From NCBI GenBank assembly GCA_963695805.1, contig CAVOHV010000006.1, positions 124,001 to 188,000 of the forward strand: a stretch of DNA of 64,000 nucleotides, written 5' to 3'. Below are positions 26,012 through 35,420 of the stretch, one piece after another; position 1 is the first letter of the stretch, and the number at the start of each line of letters is the position of its first letter. This DNA comes from DASUPK01 sp963695805. Its GTDB lineage: Bacteria > Actinomycetota > Thermoleophilia > Solirubrobacterales > 70-9. The position numbers and the translations under genes are program-made. The notes under the pieces were generated by a model. That model made no database searches and was not told where the DNA came from. It was given only the letters and a program-made list of their open reading frames with translations.

Positions 26012-28270
26012 ATGAGTACAAGCCAGTACCTGCTCGGCGCGGCGGAGCTGGCGGTGATCGCAGCCGCTCTCGGCCTAGGCGCCTACCACCTACGAGCCCT
26101 GCTCGTCCCAGCCTGGATGGGCGCGCTCGCACGCCTCGCGGAGGTGGTGATCGGGCTCTCGATGCTGATCCTGGTCTCCGAGCTGATCGGGGCGCTCGGG
26201 CTGTTCAAGGAACTCCCCCTGGTGCTCGGCAGCGTCGCGGCCGGCCTCGGGACGACCTACTTTGTTCGCCGGAGAGGCCTGCCCCAAGTGCCGAGGACGA
26301 CGGAGGTCCGCTCGAGCCCGATCATGTTCGCGATCGGGATCGCGGCCGCGGTCCTCGTCGTCGTCCACTGGGCCCACCCGACCGGCCAGGCGCTCGACCA
26401 GGGGATGTACTACCAGGACACCACCTGGTACCACATGTCCTTCTCGGCCCGGTTCGACCAGACCGGGCACATCGGGCCGCTCCACTTCACCGATCCGCTC
26501 AAGCTGGCGGTCTGGTTCTACCCGCAGAACTCGGAGCTCCTGCACGGCGTCGGGATCGTCGCGCTCGACACCGACTTCCTCTCGCCCCTGATCAACCTGA
26601 TGTGGTGCGCGCTCTGCCTGCTGGCCGCCTGGTGCGTCGGGCGGCCGTACGGGATCGGGGGCGTCACGGTGCTCGGCGCCGCGGTCGTCCTCGACTCCAA
26701 CATGATGGTCGGCTCGCAGGCCGGCCAGGGGCCGAACGACGTCATGGGCCTCTTCTTCCTGATGGCGGCGCTCGCGTTCCTGGTGGACGGCGCCGCGAGC
26801 GCCCACGCGATCCGTGAGGCGGCCCGGGCCGGGGTGAGCGGAGGGGCGACCGCAACGGGGCCCCCGGCTCCGGCCCCCGAGGAGACGGGTGAGCTGGGAG
26901 TGGTGGAGGACGTGCCTGTGGAGGGGGATCCGCGGGCCCTCGCCACGGTGGGCGCCGGGCCGCTCTTCATGGCGGGCCTGGCCGCCGGGATCGGGATCGG
27001 CACGAAGATCACACTGCTGGCGACGATCGCCGCTTTCACCGTCGGCGTGGCGATCCTGGGAGGGCGGCAGCACTGGCTGCGCGCCCTCGGCATCTGGCTG
27101 GGCGGGGTCGTGATCACCTCCGGCTTCTGGTACGGGCGCAACTTCGTCTACGCCCTCAACCCGTTCCCCCAGATCCGCAAGATCGGCCCGATCCACCTGC
27201 CCGGCCCGGATCAGGTCAACCTCTACCCGCGACCGCCCCACAAGCTGAGCGAGTACTACAACGACCCGCTGGTCTGGCAGCACAAGCTCTTTCCCGTGCT
27301 GCACGACCGGCTGGGGCCGCTCTGGCCGGTGATCCTCGCCGTTGTGGTCGTCGCCCTCCTCTGGGCTTTCTTCAAGGGCGGCAGCGCGCTGATGCGGATT
27401 CTGGCCGTCACGGGCATGGTCGCTGGGATCGCCTACATCTTCACGCCGCTGACCGCCTCGGGGAACCCGTACGACCCCAGTGGGTTCGACGCAAACCTGC
27501 GCTACGTCTCTCCGGTCCTCATGGTCGGCTTCCTGCTGCTCCCGCTGATCCCGTGGTTCCGCCACGGGCGGCGCCCCTGGATCCTGATCGGGCTGTTCAC
27601 CGTCCTGCTGATCCAGGGGACGGTCATCCAGTCGAACTGGGAGTTCAAGCACCACCTCGCCTCGATCGGGCTGGCCTTCCTGATCGTCGGCGTCCCCGCT
27701 CTGCTGGTCGCGGGCTTCCGCGCGCGCCTCAGCCCGGTGCTGCTCATCTCCTTCGGGCTCGTCATGGCGATCACGGCCCTCGCCCTCGGCCGGGTGCGCG
27801 AGAACTACTACCTCGACCACCGCTACGTCACCGCCGCGCGACCGCCGCTGGGCGGAGGGTTCCGGGCCTCCCCGGAGTGGCAGCCGCTCCAGGACTGGGG
27901 CCGGAAGGCGAGCCATCAGCGGATCGGAGTGTTCGGCCGGGCCTCCGCGTTCGGTCAGTACTTCTTCTACGGCAATGACCTGAGCAACCACGTCCAGTAC
28001 CTGGGAGACGAGGGCAACCACGGGACCTTCAGGCCGATCTACACCTGCGCGCTCTGGCGGCAGACGATCAACGAGGGCCACTACGACTACGTCGTCACGA
28101 CGCCGGCTCTGGGAGTGATCGAGACAGTGGCGCCGCCGCAGAACCTCTGGACCTCCAAGGATCCGAACGTGCGGACCGTGATCCAGTCCGGCCCCGCCGC
28201 GGTCTACAAGATCGACGGGCCACTCGATCCCTCCACCTGCGCCGAGCTCGGGGACGCGGCGCACGCATGA
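26012..28270 (+). CDS. GT-C-like polytopic membrane protein, paralogue 1 of 4
   Basis: A 752-residue protein with about a dozen TM helices from ATG 26012. Its first extracytoplasmic loop has D136 in DTTWYHMSFSAR, then LHFTDP, WFYPQNSELLHG and DFLSPLINLMW, an arrangement reminiscent of GT-C glycosyltransferases, where an acidic residue in loop 1 is catalytic. A mid-protein linker rich in Pro/Gly/Glu (~residues 270-310) separates the halves. The last ~130 residues are soluble (YFFYGNDLSNHVQYLG, then GHYDYVVTTPAL). No named family was recognised. Its TGA overlaps the ATG of paralogue 2. Confidence 0.75.
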   Translation: MSTSQYLLGAAELAVIAAALGLGAYHLRALLVPAWMGALARLAEVVIGLSMLILVSELIGALGLFKELPLVLGSVAAGLGTTYFVRRRGLPQVPRTTEVRSSPIMFAIGIAAAVLVVVHWAHPTGQALDQGMYYQDTTWYHMSFSARFDQTGHIGPLHFTDPLKLAVWFYPQNSELLHGVGIVALDTDFLSPLINLMWCALCLLAAWCVGRPYGIGGVTVLGAAVVLDSNMMVGSQAGQGPNDVMGLFFLMAALAFLVDGAASAHAIREAARAGVSGGATATGPPAPAPEETGELGVVEDVPVEGDPRALATVGAGPLFMAGLAAGIGIGTKITLLATIAAFTVGVAILGGRQHWLRALGIWLGGVVITSGFWYGRNFVYALNPFPQIRKIGPIHLPGPDQVNLYPRPPHKLSEYYNDPLVWQHKLFPVLHDRLGPLWPVILAVVVVALLWAFFKGGSALMRILAVTGMVAGIAYIFTPLTASGNPYDPSGFDANLRYVSPVLMVGFLLLPLIPWFRHGRRPWILIGLFTVLLIQGTVIQSNWEFKHHLASIGLAFLIVGVPALLVAGFRARLSPVLLISFGLVMAITALALGRVRENYYLDHRYVTAARPPLGGGFRASPEWQPLQDWGRKASHQRIGVFGRASAFGQYFFYGNDLSNHVQYLGDEGNHGTFRPIYTCALWRQTINEGHYDYVVTTPALGVIETVAPPQNLWTSKDPNVRTVIQSGPAAVYKIDGPLDPSTCAELGDAAHA

Positions 28271-30534
28271 ACTTCCGCGACTACCTCCAGGGCTCGGTCG
28301 AGTTGATCGTGGTCGCTACCGCGTTGGCCTACGGAGCCGTCGCGCTGCGCGGCAGGCTGCTGCCCGGATGGTCGGGGGCATCGGCCCGGCTCGCCGAGGT
28401 GGTGCTCGGGCTCTCGCTGCTGGTTGTGACCGCCGAGCTGGTCGGGGTCGTCGGCCTCTACCGGCCCGGCTGGGTGCTGCTCGCGACGATCGTCGTAGGT
28501 GTTGGGGTCGGGCTGGCCCTCAGGCCCCCTCGCCGCGGCATCGCGCTGCCCTCGCCCGCCGTTGCGCCCATCGGGATGGCGGTCGCGGTCGCGGCAGCGC
28601 TGCTGGTTGCCGCCCACTGGGCGATGCCGACCCAGACCGGTCTCGACATCGGCATGTACCTGCCGAACACCACCTGGCACAACGCTCCCTTCGCGGCCCG
28701 CTTCGTCCAGGACCACCAGGTCGGTGCGCTCCACTTCACCGAGGTCCTGAACCTCACGGTCTGGTTCTACCCGCAGAACTCCGAGCTGCTCCATTCGGTC
28801 GGTGTCCTCTTCCTCGGCAACGACTTCCTCTCGCCCCTGATCAACATCGGCTGGATGTCGCTCTGCCTGCTGGCGGCGTGGTCCTTCGCGCGGGCCTATG
28901 GCGGCGGCCCGATCGCGGTTCTGGCAATTGCGCTGGTCCTCGACGCGAACATGCTGCTCCTCTACCAACCGGGCGACGCCAAGAACGACACTGCCGGGCT
29001 CTTCTTCCTGCTCGCCGCGGCGGCGGTCCTCGTCAATGCCGACGCGCAGGCGCGGGTGGCGGCCGGCACCGTGAGACCGATCGCGGGCGGAGCCGGCGCC
29101 GCCGGCGTTTCGGAGCGGGGCTTCTACTCCGGCGCGGGGGTCCGGCCCGTGCTCTCGACAGGTGCGCTCGTCGTCGCCGGCCTGGCCGCGGGACTGGCAC
29201 TGGGGACCAAGCTCAACCTCCTCGCGCCGTTCGCCTTCCTGACGCTCGGGGTGATCGCGATCAGCGCCGGCTACCGCTGGCGCGCGACCTGGATCTGGGT
29301 CGTGAGCTCGCTCGTCACCGGGGGCTTCTGGTTCGCCAGGAACCTGGTGCACGCCGGCAATCCACTTCCCTGGATCGACAAGGGGCCGCTGCCGGGTCCC
29401 GACCAGCTCGACATCAACATCCGCCACCCGGCCAACGTCGCGCACTATCTGCTGCCGCCCGACGGCGGCGTGATTCGCCACGACCTGATCCCGGGCCTGC
29501 ATGACAGCTTCGGCGACCTCTGGCCGCTGGTGCTTTTGGCCGTGATCGGCGGCTTCCTCCTCGCGATCTTCCGCGGCCGCACCCCCGTGATCCGGATGCT
29601 CGGGATCGTCGCGCTGCTCAGCGGCCTCGCCTACCTCGTGACGCCGCTGACCGCCGCCGGCCCCGAGGGGGACCCGACCGCCTTCACGACCAACCTGCGC
29701 TACGCCTCGCCCGCGATCGGCCTCGGCGCGATGCTCCTCGGCGTCGACGCGGGCCTGCTGCGGCCTCGGGTCCAGCCGTGGCTGCTCGGTGCGCTGGCGA
29801 TCCTGCTGCTGGTCCAGGCTGTGCCGATCTGGAATCTCGGCGACGAGTGGGAGAAGGACTTCGTCCTCGGCGCGATCGGGCTCGCCTTCTTCCTGATCCT
29901 GGTCCCGGTCGGCCTCGCACTCGCCGGACAGCGGGGGGTGCCGGCGCCGATGCTCGCCGGCGCGGCCGCCGTCGGGCTCGCAGCGATCGTGGCGATCGGC
30001 TGGCCGAATTCGGACGACTACGTCAAGGACCGCTACCAGGCCTCCACCGCCCCGAAGGACTTCCCGGTCGGCATGAAGGCCGCCCTCGCCTGGTTCGACC
30101 GCGCCGACCCCCACGACTCGCGAATCGCCATCGTCGGCGGCCGGCCAGGCTTCAAGCAGTACATCTTCTACGGCGACGACCTCTCCAACTACGTCCAGTA
30201 CGTGGCAAAACACGGCCCGCACGGCGCCTACCTGCCGATCGCGAGCGAGGCGGCGCAGGAGAATCGGGACCCGCGTGCTCCCCAACAGTGCCGGGAGTGG
30301 GTGATGGCGATCAATGACGGCGACTACCACTACGCCGTGATCGGCCCCGACCAGCGCATCCAGTCGCGGCCGCCGGTCGAGGCGACCTGGACGGCAGTGG
30401 CCGGCGGGACGAGCATTGAGACCACCGACGATGTCTCGGTCTTCCGGCTCGACCGCCCGCTGAACCCCGGCGCGTGCGCCACGGTGGAGGTGCGCCCCCC
30501 AGGGGCCCCAAACCCGCAGCCGGCGCATCAGTGA
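28267..30534 (+). CDS. GT-C-like polytopic membrane protein, paralogue 2 of 4 (motif-divergent)
   Basis: 755 residues, clearly related to its neighbours over the full length (WFYPQNSELLHSVGVLFLGN, then DFLSPLINIGW, and the C-terminal YIFYGDDLSNYVQYVA). It starts at ATG 28267 overlapping the previous stop (ATGA). Unlike the other three, the loop-1 motif reads NTTWHN: the Asp is N134 and Tyr-His is His-Asn, and TDP is TEV. If the Asp is catalytic this copy may be inactive or do a different job. Its stop overlaps the next GTG. Confidence 0.75.
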   Translation: MNFRDYLQGSVELIVVATALAYGAVALRGRLLPGWSGASARLAEVVLGLSLLVVTAELVGVVGLYRPGWVLLATIVVGVGVGLALRPPRRGIALPSPAVAPIGMAVAVAAALLVAAHWAMPTQTGLDIGMYLPNTTWHNAPFAARFVQDHQVGALHFTEVLNLTVWFYPQNSELLHSVGVLFLGNDFLSPLINIGWMSLCLLAAWSFARAYGGGPIAVLAIALVLDANMLLLYQPGDAKNDTAGLFFLLAAAAVLVNADAQARVAAGTVRPIAGGAGAAGVSERGFYSGAGVRPVLSTGALVVAGLAAGLALGTKLNLLAPFAFLTLGVIAISAGYRWRATWIWVVSSLVTGGFWFARNLVHAGNPLPWIDKGPLPGPDQLDINIRHPANVAHYLLPPDGGVIRHDLIPGLHDSFGDLWPLVLLAVIGGFLLAIFRGRTPVIRMLGIVALLSGLAYLVTPLTAAGPEGDPTAFTTNLRYASPAIGLGAMLLGVDAGLLRPRVQPWLLGALAILLLVQAVPIWNLGDEWEKDFVLGAIGLAFFLILVPVGLALAGQRGVPAPMLAGAAAVGLAAIVAIGWPNSDDYVKDRYQASTAPKDFPVGMKAALAWFDRADPHDSRIAIVGGRPGFKQYIFYGDDLSNYVQYVAKHGPHGAYLPIASEAAQENRDPRAPQQCREWVMAINDGDYHYAVIGPDQRIQSRPPVEATWTAVAGGTSIETTDDVSVFRLDRPLNPGACATVEVRPPGAPNPQPAHQ

Positions 30535-32819
30535 GCTTCGGCCACTACCTCTTCGGGGTCATCGGGCTGGCGCTGGTGGCGGTCCCGATGGCGATGGGCG
30601 GAGTGCAGCTGCGGCGGCGGCTGCTGCCGGCCTGGGAGGGCGCCCCGGCACGGCTCGCCGAGGCAATCCTCGCCGTCGCGCTGCTGACGGTCCTGCTCCA
30701 GCTCCTCGGCGCCTTCGGAATCCTCGTCCCCGGAGTGCTGATCCCAACCGCCCTCCTGGTCGGCCTGGGCGTCTACTACGGCGTCCGGGGCGCTTTCCTC
30801 GGCCATACGCCGAGTAAAGCGCCCCGCGCAGGGATCGTCCCGCCGCCGGCCCCGGCGATCCCCCTTCCCCAGATGGTGCTGGCCCTGCTCGCAGCGGCCT
30901 TCGTCGCCGCCCACTGGGCAACGGGCCTCCAGGACGTCTGGGCGCGGGGGATGCTCACCTTCGACACCCTCTGGTACCACGGCCCGTTCGCGGCCCGGAT
31001 CGCGGACACCGGCTCGGTCTGGGCGATGCACTTCACCGATCCCCTGTACCTGAACTGGTTCTATCCGGAGAACTCCGAGCTCCTGCACGGCGCCGGGATC
31101 GTCCTCTTCGACCGGGACCTCTTCTCGCCGTTCGTCAACTTCGGCTGGCTGGGCGTCGCACTGCTGGCGGCATGGTGCATCGGCCGCCCCTACGGCGTCG
31201 CCCCCCTGTCCCTGACAGCCGTGGCAATCGCCATGGACACGGGCCCAATGGTCCCCCGAGAAGCCGGCACCCCCGCCACGGACACGGTCCCGGTGGCGAT
31301 GCTGTTAGCGGCAGCGGCGATCCTGATCAACGTCTGGGCGTCCCGAGAGAGGGGGACGTCGAGGGGGGGTCCGGCGGGAACTCCGAGCGAGGCGGCCGTG
31401 GGTAATCGAGAGACGAAACCGCATCTCCGCCGAGGGTCGCCCGCCGGGCCCCCCCTCGGCGGCCCCCTCCCGCTGGGGGCGATCCTGGTCGCAGGCCTGG
31501 CGATCGGCATTGCGCTCGGCTCGAAGCTGACGATCGCCGGCGTCGCCGTGGCCTTCGCGATCGGCGTCCCGTTCCTCGTCCCGCGCGAGGTCCGCTGGAA
31601 GGCCTTCTGGGTGTTCGTCGCAGGAGTGGCGGCAGTCGCCGGCTTCTGGTTCCTCCGCAACCTGATCCACGCCGGCAACCCGCTCCCCTGGATCCGCCAC
31701 CTCGGGCCGATCGACCTGCCTGGCCCGAACCGCGGCCTCGAGGGCCGCACGGACTTCACCGTCGCGCACTACATCTTCTCCAACCCCAGCACCGGCCTCT
31801 GGCGGCAGTACTTCCTCAACCCGATCGAGAACCTGCTGGGACCGCTCTGGTTCCTGATCCTCGGAGGGGCGTCGGCCGGGGCGATCCTCTCGATCTGGCG
31901 ACCGCGCTCGCCCGCGGTCCGGCTCGCGGGGGTGGTGACGATCGTCGCCGCGATCGCGTACGTCTTCACGCCACTGACTGCAGCCGGTCCCGAGGGCCAT
32001 CCGCTCGCCTTCGGCATCAACCTGCGCTACCTGATTCCCGGCTTCGCCCTCGGCCTGGCGCTGCTCCCTCTCGAGCCGCGGATCACGCCCGAGCGCCTCC
32101 GGCTGCCGCTGATCGCCGGAGGGCTGATCGCGCTCTTCTTCACCTCCCACTACTCCGACGCCAACGTGGCCTGGGATGGGCCGTTCGCCTCGATCCCTTG
32201 GGCTGCCCTGATCGGGATGGTCCTGATCGGAGCGCCCGTCGGACTCGCCCTGCTCGCCAGGCGCGGCCCCTGGATGGCGGGAACGGCCGGTGCGGCCCTC
32301 GCCCTCGTCATCGCGGGGGTCGGCTGGGCCCGCCAGGACGACTACTTCGCGCACCGTTACGACCGACCCGAGGACTTCCGCTTCCAGCTCGACAAGGCGG
32401 TGCGCTGGGCGAAGCCGACCTCGGGGCTGCGCATAGGGGTAGCCGGGACGAGCGGCGCCTACAACCAGTACGGCTTCTACGGCGACGACGTCGACAACTA
32501 CGTCCAGTACGTCGGCCGCCACCTCTCCCAGGCCGACTTCCAGGCGATCGAGACCTGCGCTGCCTTCCGCCAGGCCGTCAACGACGGTAACTACGACTAC
32601 CTGATCACGACACCGGAGCTCGATCTCAACAACCCGGCGACCGCGAGCCCCTCCCCGGAGCGCGGCTGGGTGAGGAACGACCCCGCCCTCCAAGAGGTCC
32701 TGCACGCGGCCCGCGTCTCGGTCTTCCGGGTCACCGGCCCGCTCGCCCCGGGCGGCTGCACCCAGCTGAACCGGCGCGGTTCGCCGGCCCAACCGGGAGG
32801 ATCGGCACCGGGGCAGTGA
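30531..32819 (+). CDS. GT-C-like polytopic membrane protein, paralogue 3 of 4
   Basis: 762 residues from GTG 30531, which overlaps the previous stop (GTGA); the frame is open 19 codons further upstream but that lies inside paralogue 2. D145 sits in DTLWYHGPFAAR, followed by MHFTDPLYLNWFYPENSELL. Two loops carry palindromic inserts: a 39-base family B element at 30787-30825 (residues ~86-98, VRGAFLGHTPSKA) and a long inverted repeat at 31360-31458 that encodes most of the mid-protein linker. The soluble C-terminus is conserved (YGFYGDDVDNYVQYVG). Confidence 0.75.
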   Translation: MSFGHYLFGVIGLALVAVPMAMGGVQLRRRLLPAWEGAPARLAEAILAVALLTVLLQLLGAFGILVPGVLIPTALLVGLGVYYGVRGAFLGHTPSKAPRAGIVPPPAPAIPLPQMVLALLAAAFVAAHWATGLQDVWARGMLTFDTLWYHGPFAARIADTGSVWAMHFTDPLYLNWFYPENSELLHGAGIVLFDRDLFSPFVNFGWLGVALLAAWCIGRPYGVAPLSLTAVAIAMDTGPMVPREAGTPATDTVPVAMLLAAAAILINVWASRERGTSRGGPAGTPSEAAVGNRETKPHLRRGSPAGPPLGGPLPLGAILVAGLAIGIALGSKLTIAGVAVAFAIGVPFLVPREVRWKAFWVFVAGVAAVAGFWFLRNLIHAGNPLPWIRHLGPIDLPGPNRGLEGRTDFTVAHYIFSNPSTGLWRQYFLNPIENLLGPLWFLILGGASAGAILSIWRPRSPAVRLAGVVTIVAAIAYVFTPLTAAGPEGHPLAFGINLRYLIPGFALGLALLPLEPRITPERLRLPLIAGGLIALFFTSHYSDANVAWDGPFASIPWAALIGMVLIGAPVGLALLARRGPWMAGTAGAALALVIAGVGWARQDDYFAHRYDRPEDFRFQLDKAVRWAKPTSGLRIGVAGTSGAYNQYGFYGDDVDNYVQYVGRHLSQADFQAIETCAAFRQAVNDGNYDYLITTPELDLNNPATASPSPERGWVRNDPALQEVLHAARVSVFRVTGPLAPGGCTQLNRRGSPAQPGGSAPGQ
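30787..30825. repeat. 39-bp palindrome family B, copy 1 (inside GT-C-like paralogue 3)
   Basis: Outer arms GGGGCGCTTT and AAAGCGCCCC pair perfectly, and the interior also pairs (CTCGGC/GCCGAG). The same ends, with GAGTAAAGCGCCCC shared at the 3' side and equal 39-base length, recur at 37703-37741. Here it is read in frame. Confidence 0.7.
31360..31458. repeat. long inverted repeat within the linker of GT-C-like paralogue 3
   Basis: Arms 31360-31378 and 31440-31458 are 19 bases long and complementary apart from one mismatch, with 61 bases between. The stretch encodes the Gly/Pro/Arg-rich cytoplasmic or periplasmic linker of the protein, which paralogue 4 lacks almost entirely. It looks like an inserted palindromic element that kept the frame. 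Confidence 0.65.
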
Positions 32820-35047
32820 GCGGCACCGGCGATTACATCCTGGGCACGGTCGGCCTGATCGCGGTCGTGCTGACGATGACGATCGCGGGGAGGACGACAC
32901 GGCGCGCCGCGCTCCCGGCTTGGACGGGAGCACCGGCTGTGCTGGCGGACGCGGTGTTCGCGATCGGCTACCTGGTCGTGATCTCGGAGGTGCTCGGGCT
33001 CTTCGGGATTCTCGACGGGGTCCTGCTGGTGAGCGCCTGCCTGATCGTCGGGGGAGGGGCGCTGCGGCTCGAGCCGATGCTGATCCGTGCCGGCAGCCGA
33101 GTCGCTCACTGGAGCCAGGCCGAGGAATCGGATCAGCGCGACGCGCTCCCGGTGAGCCGCCTCGAGCTCGGTGTGGCCGTGGTGATCGCGCTGATCGTCG
33201 CGGCGCAGTGGGCCGGGCCGACTCTCCTCGCCCTCGATCGCGGGATCTACGGCGGCGACTCGCTCTGGTACCACATGCCGCTCGCCGCTCACATCGCCCA
33301 GAGCGGGTCCGTCACCTCGCTGCTCTACACCGACCCGCTCTACCTGAACTGGTTCTATCCGCAGGTCTCGGAGCTGATTCACGCCGGCGGGATCCTGCTC
33401 TACGGCAACGACTTCCTCTCGCCGCTGCTCAACATGGCCTGGCTCGGCCTGGCGCTGTTCGCGGGCTGGTGCATCGGACGCCCTTACGGATCCAGCCCGA
33501 CCTCGCTCGCCGCCGTGGCCTCGGTGCTGGCCGCGAACCTGCTGGTCTCGCGCCAGCCCGGCAACGCCAACAACGACGTGGTCGCGATCGCCCTCTTCCT
33601 CTCGGCCATCGCGCTGGTCGTCAACAGCCGCTGGCCGGGGAGGTCGGACGAATCCGGCGGCCCACCCTCCGGGACGCTGATCGTCGCCGGGCTGGCGGCC
33701 GGCCTCGCGCTGGGCACCAAGCTCACAGTGGTTCCGCCGGTCCTCGCCCTCGCTGTGGGGGTGATCTGGATCAGCGGTGCCGGCTATCGGCTGCGTGCCG
33801 CCGCCACCTGGATCGGCGGGATGGTCGTCGGGGGCGGCTACTGGTACGTCCGCAACCTGATCGTTTCGGGCAATCCGTTCCCCTGGCAGGACATCGGGCC
33901 GGTCCACCACGCCGAGGCCCTCCAGGGCCGCCACCCCTACGCGATCGTGCACTACGCCACCGACACCGACGTCTGGGGCAAGTTCTTCACCCCGGCCCTC
34001 CACGAGCGGCTGGGCGAACTATGGCCCGCCTACCTGGCGCTCGCCGTGATGGGGGTGCTGCTCGTCCTCTGGCGAGGCGGGCGGATGGAGCGGATGCTCG
34101 GCGCGGTCGCGCTGCTTTCGGCAATCGCCTATCTGCTCACTCCTCTCGGGGCCTCCGGGCCCGAGGGGATGCCGGTCGGCTTCCGCCTCAACATCCGGTA
34201 TCTCGCCCCGGGCCTGATCCTGGCGCTCACCCTGATCGCGATCCCGCCGTTCAAGACCGACCGGGAGGTCTGGCGGCTGGGCAGCATCCAGCGCGCCTGG
34301 AGGCTCGGGATGCTGGCGGTGTTCGCCGTCCTGGTGGTGGTCAGCGCCGGGGCGATCGGGGCGATCGACACCGATCGCATCCCCGGAACGGCCGTGATCG
34401 CGCTCGCGCTGGTCGGCGTGCCGCTCGGCCTCGTCTTCCTGTCCCGCCGCGGCCTGGCCACCGTTCCGCTCGCGGGCATCGGCGCGGTCGCGCTGGTCGC
34501 GCTTGCGGTGGGCGGACGCTTCGTCCAGGATCACTATCTCGACGAGCGCTATTCCTCGACCGCGCCCGACTACCCGAAGACCGACCAGCCCGCCGTCGAG
34601 CTCGGCCAGGGCCTCGGCGCCGCCTACGACTGGGCGAGGGGAACCCAACACCTGAAGATCGGGCTGTCCGGGACGATGGGGGCGCTCTTCCAGTACGGGC
34701 TCTGGGGCGGGAACTCGAACAACGACGTTCGATACATCGGCGAGCACGGGCCGCGCGGCTCATTCAACGAGATCCCGAGCTGCCCGGAGTGGATCGGCGC
34801 CCTCAACGACGGGGCGTATGACTACGTGATCACGACGCCGACCTACCACCAGGACGACCCGGCTGCCGACACCGTGCCCGTCCAGCGCGACTGGATCTCC
34901 CGCTCTAGCAACGTCACGCGGGTCGCGGGCGCGAACCTAGTCGACGTCTGGAAGATCACCGGTCCGCTCGACCCGCTCGCCTGTGCGGCGCCCGCGGGCG
35001 CTGCACCCTCCGGGGGCACCCCGTTACCGAGTGTGACCGGCGAGTAG
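32816..35047 (+). CDS. GT-C-like polytopic membrane protein, paralogue 4 of 4
   Basis: 743 residues from GTG 32816, overlapping the previous stop (GTGA). Loop 1 has D148 in DSLWYHMPLAAH with YTDPLYLNWFYPQVSELIHA and DFLSPLLNMAW. The central linker is short (WPGRSDESGGPPSG). The C-terminal soluble part is the most divergent (QYGLWGGNSNNDVRYIGEHG, then GAYDYVITTPTY). This is the last gene of the four; the next gene starts 37 bases later and is unrelated. Confidence 0.75.
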   Translation: MSGTGDYILGTVGLIAVVLTMTIAGRTTRRAALPAWTGAPAVLADAVFAIGYLVVISEVLGLFGILDGVLLVSACLIVGGGALRLEPMLIRAGSRVAHWSQAEESDQRDALPVSRLELGVAVVIALIVAAQWAGPTLLALDRGIYGGDSLWYHMPLAAHIAQSGSVTSLLYTDPLYLNWFYPQVSELIHAGGILLYGNDFLSPLLNMAWLGLALFAGWCIGRPYGSSPTSLAAVASVLAANLLVSRQPGNANNDVVAIALFLSAIALVVNSRWPGRSDESGGPPSGTLIVAGLAAGLALGTKLTVVPPVLALAVGVIWISGAGYRLRAAATWIGGMVVGGGYWYVRNLIVSGNPFPWQDIGPVHHAEALQGRHPYAIVHYATDTDVWGKFFTPALHERLGELWPAYLALAVMGVLLVLWRGGRMERMLGAVALLSAIAYLLTPLGASGPEGMPVGFRLNIRYLAPGLILALTLIAIPPFKTDREVWRLGSIQRAWRLGMLAVFAVLVVVSAGAIGAIDTDRIPGTAVIALALVGVPLGLVFLSRRGLATVPLAGIGAVALVALAVGGRFVQDHYLDERYSSTAPDYPKTDQPAVELGQGLGAAYDWARGTQHLKIGLSGTMGALFQYGLWGGNSNNDVRYIGEHGPRGSFNEIPSCPEWIGALNDGAYDYVITTPTYHQDDPAADTVPVQRDWISRSSNVTRVAGANLVDVWKITGPLDPLACAAPAGAAPSGGTPLPSVTGE

Positions 35048-35084
35048 CGGGCGCCTCCCGGAAGCCCGTGCTACCCCTTAGGGG

Positions 35085-35420
35085 GTGCCGTACCCGATCG
35101 ACAACGCTCTCTTCCAGTGGGAGGAGGGGTCCCGGCGGCTCCGGGAGCTCTCAGAGGACCCGCGGGTCGCACGGACCGCGAGGCGCGCTGTGGATGCGAT
35201 CCGCGACGAGCTGCGCCGCCGCATCGGCCCTACGTTCACCACCCAGGAGCTCGCCGACCTCTACGGTCGGGGCACCGATTGGAGCCTGGAGGCCGCCCGG
35301 CTGGCAGAGCCGATGAGCGCGGTGGACCTCGACCCGCAGGCGATCGTGGATGGCGCCTTCAACGAGTACCTCCGCGGGGCGAGGGACTACTCGGGCGGCC
35401 GCGTGATAGCCGAGCCCTAG
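35085..35420 (+). CDS. hypothetical 111-residue helical protein
   Basis: From GTG 35085. It is a soluble, Arg/Glu-rich, mostly helical protein (NALFQWEEGSRRLRELSEDP, then RVARTARRAVDAIRDELRRR and FTTQELADLYGRGTDWSLEA). It is codon-regular and plausibly conserved in relatives. Family not recognised. Its stop overlaps the stop of the minus-strand HTH/Arg-rich gene by three bases. A short ACCCC/GGGGT hairpin lies just before the start. Confidence 0.65.
   Translation: MPYPIDNALFQWEEGSRRLRELSEDPRVARTARRAVDAIRDELRRRIGPTFTTQELADLYGRGTDWSLEAARLAEPMSAVDLDPQAIVDGAFNEYLRGARDYSGGRVIAEP

Noticed and set aside
26090..30528. Very long minus-strand ORFs (about 720 and 770 codons) opposite the GT-C-like genes 1 and 2
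   Set aside because: Their translations are Arg/Asp/Gly/Pro-rich with no motif or hydrophobic pattern, and they mirror the codon structure of the plus-strand genes, a common artefact at this GC content.
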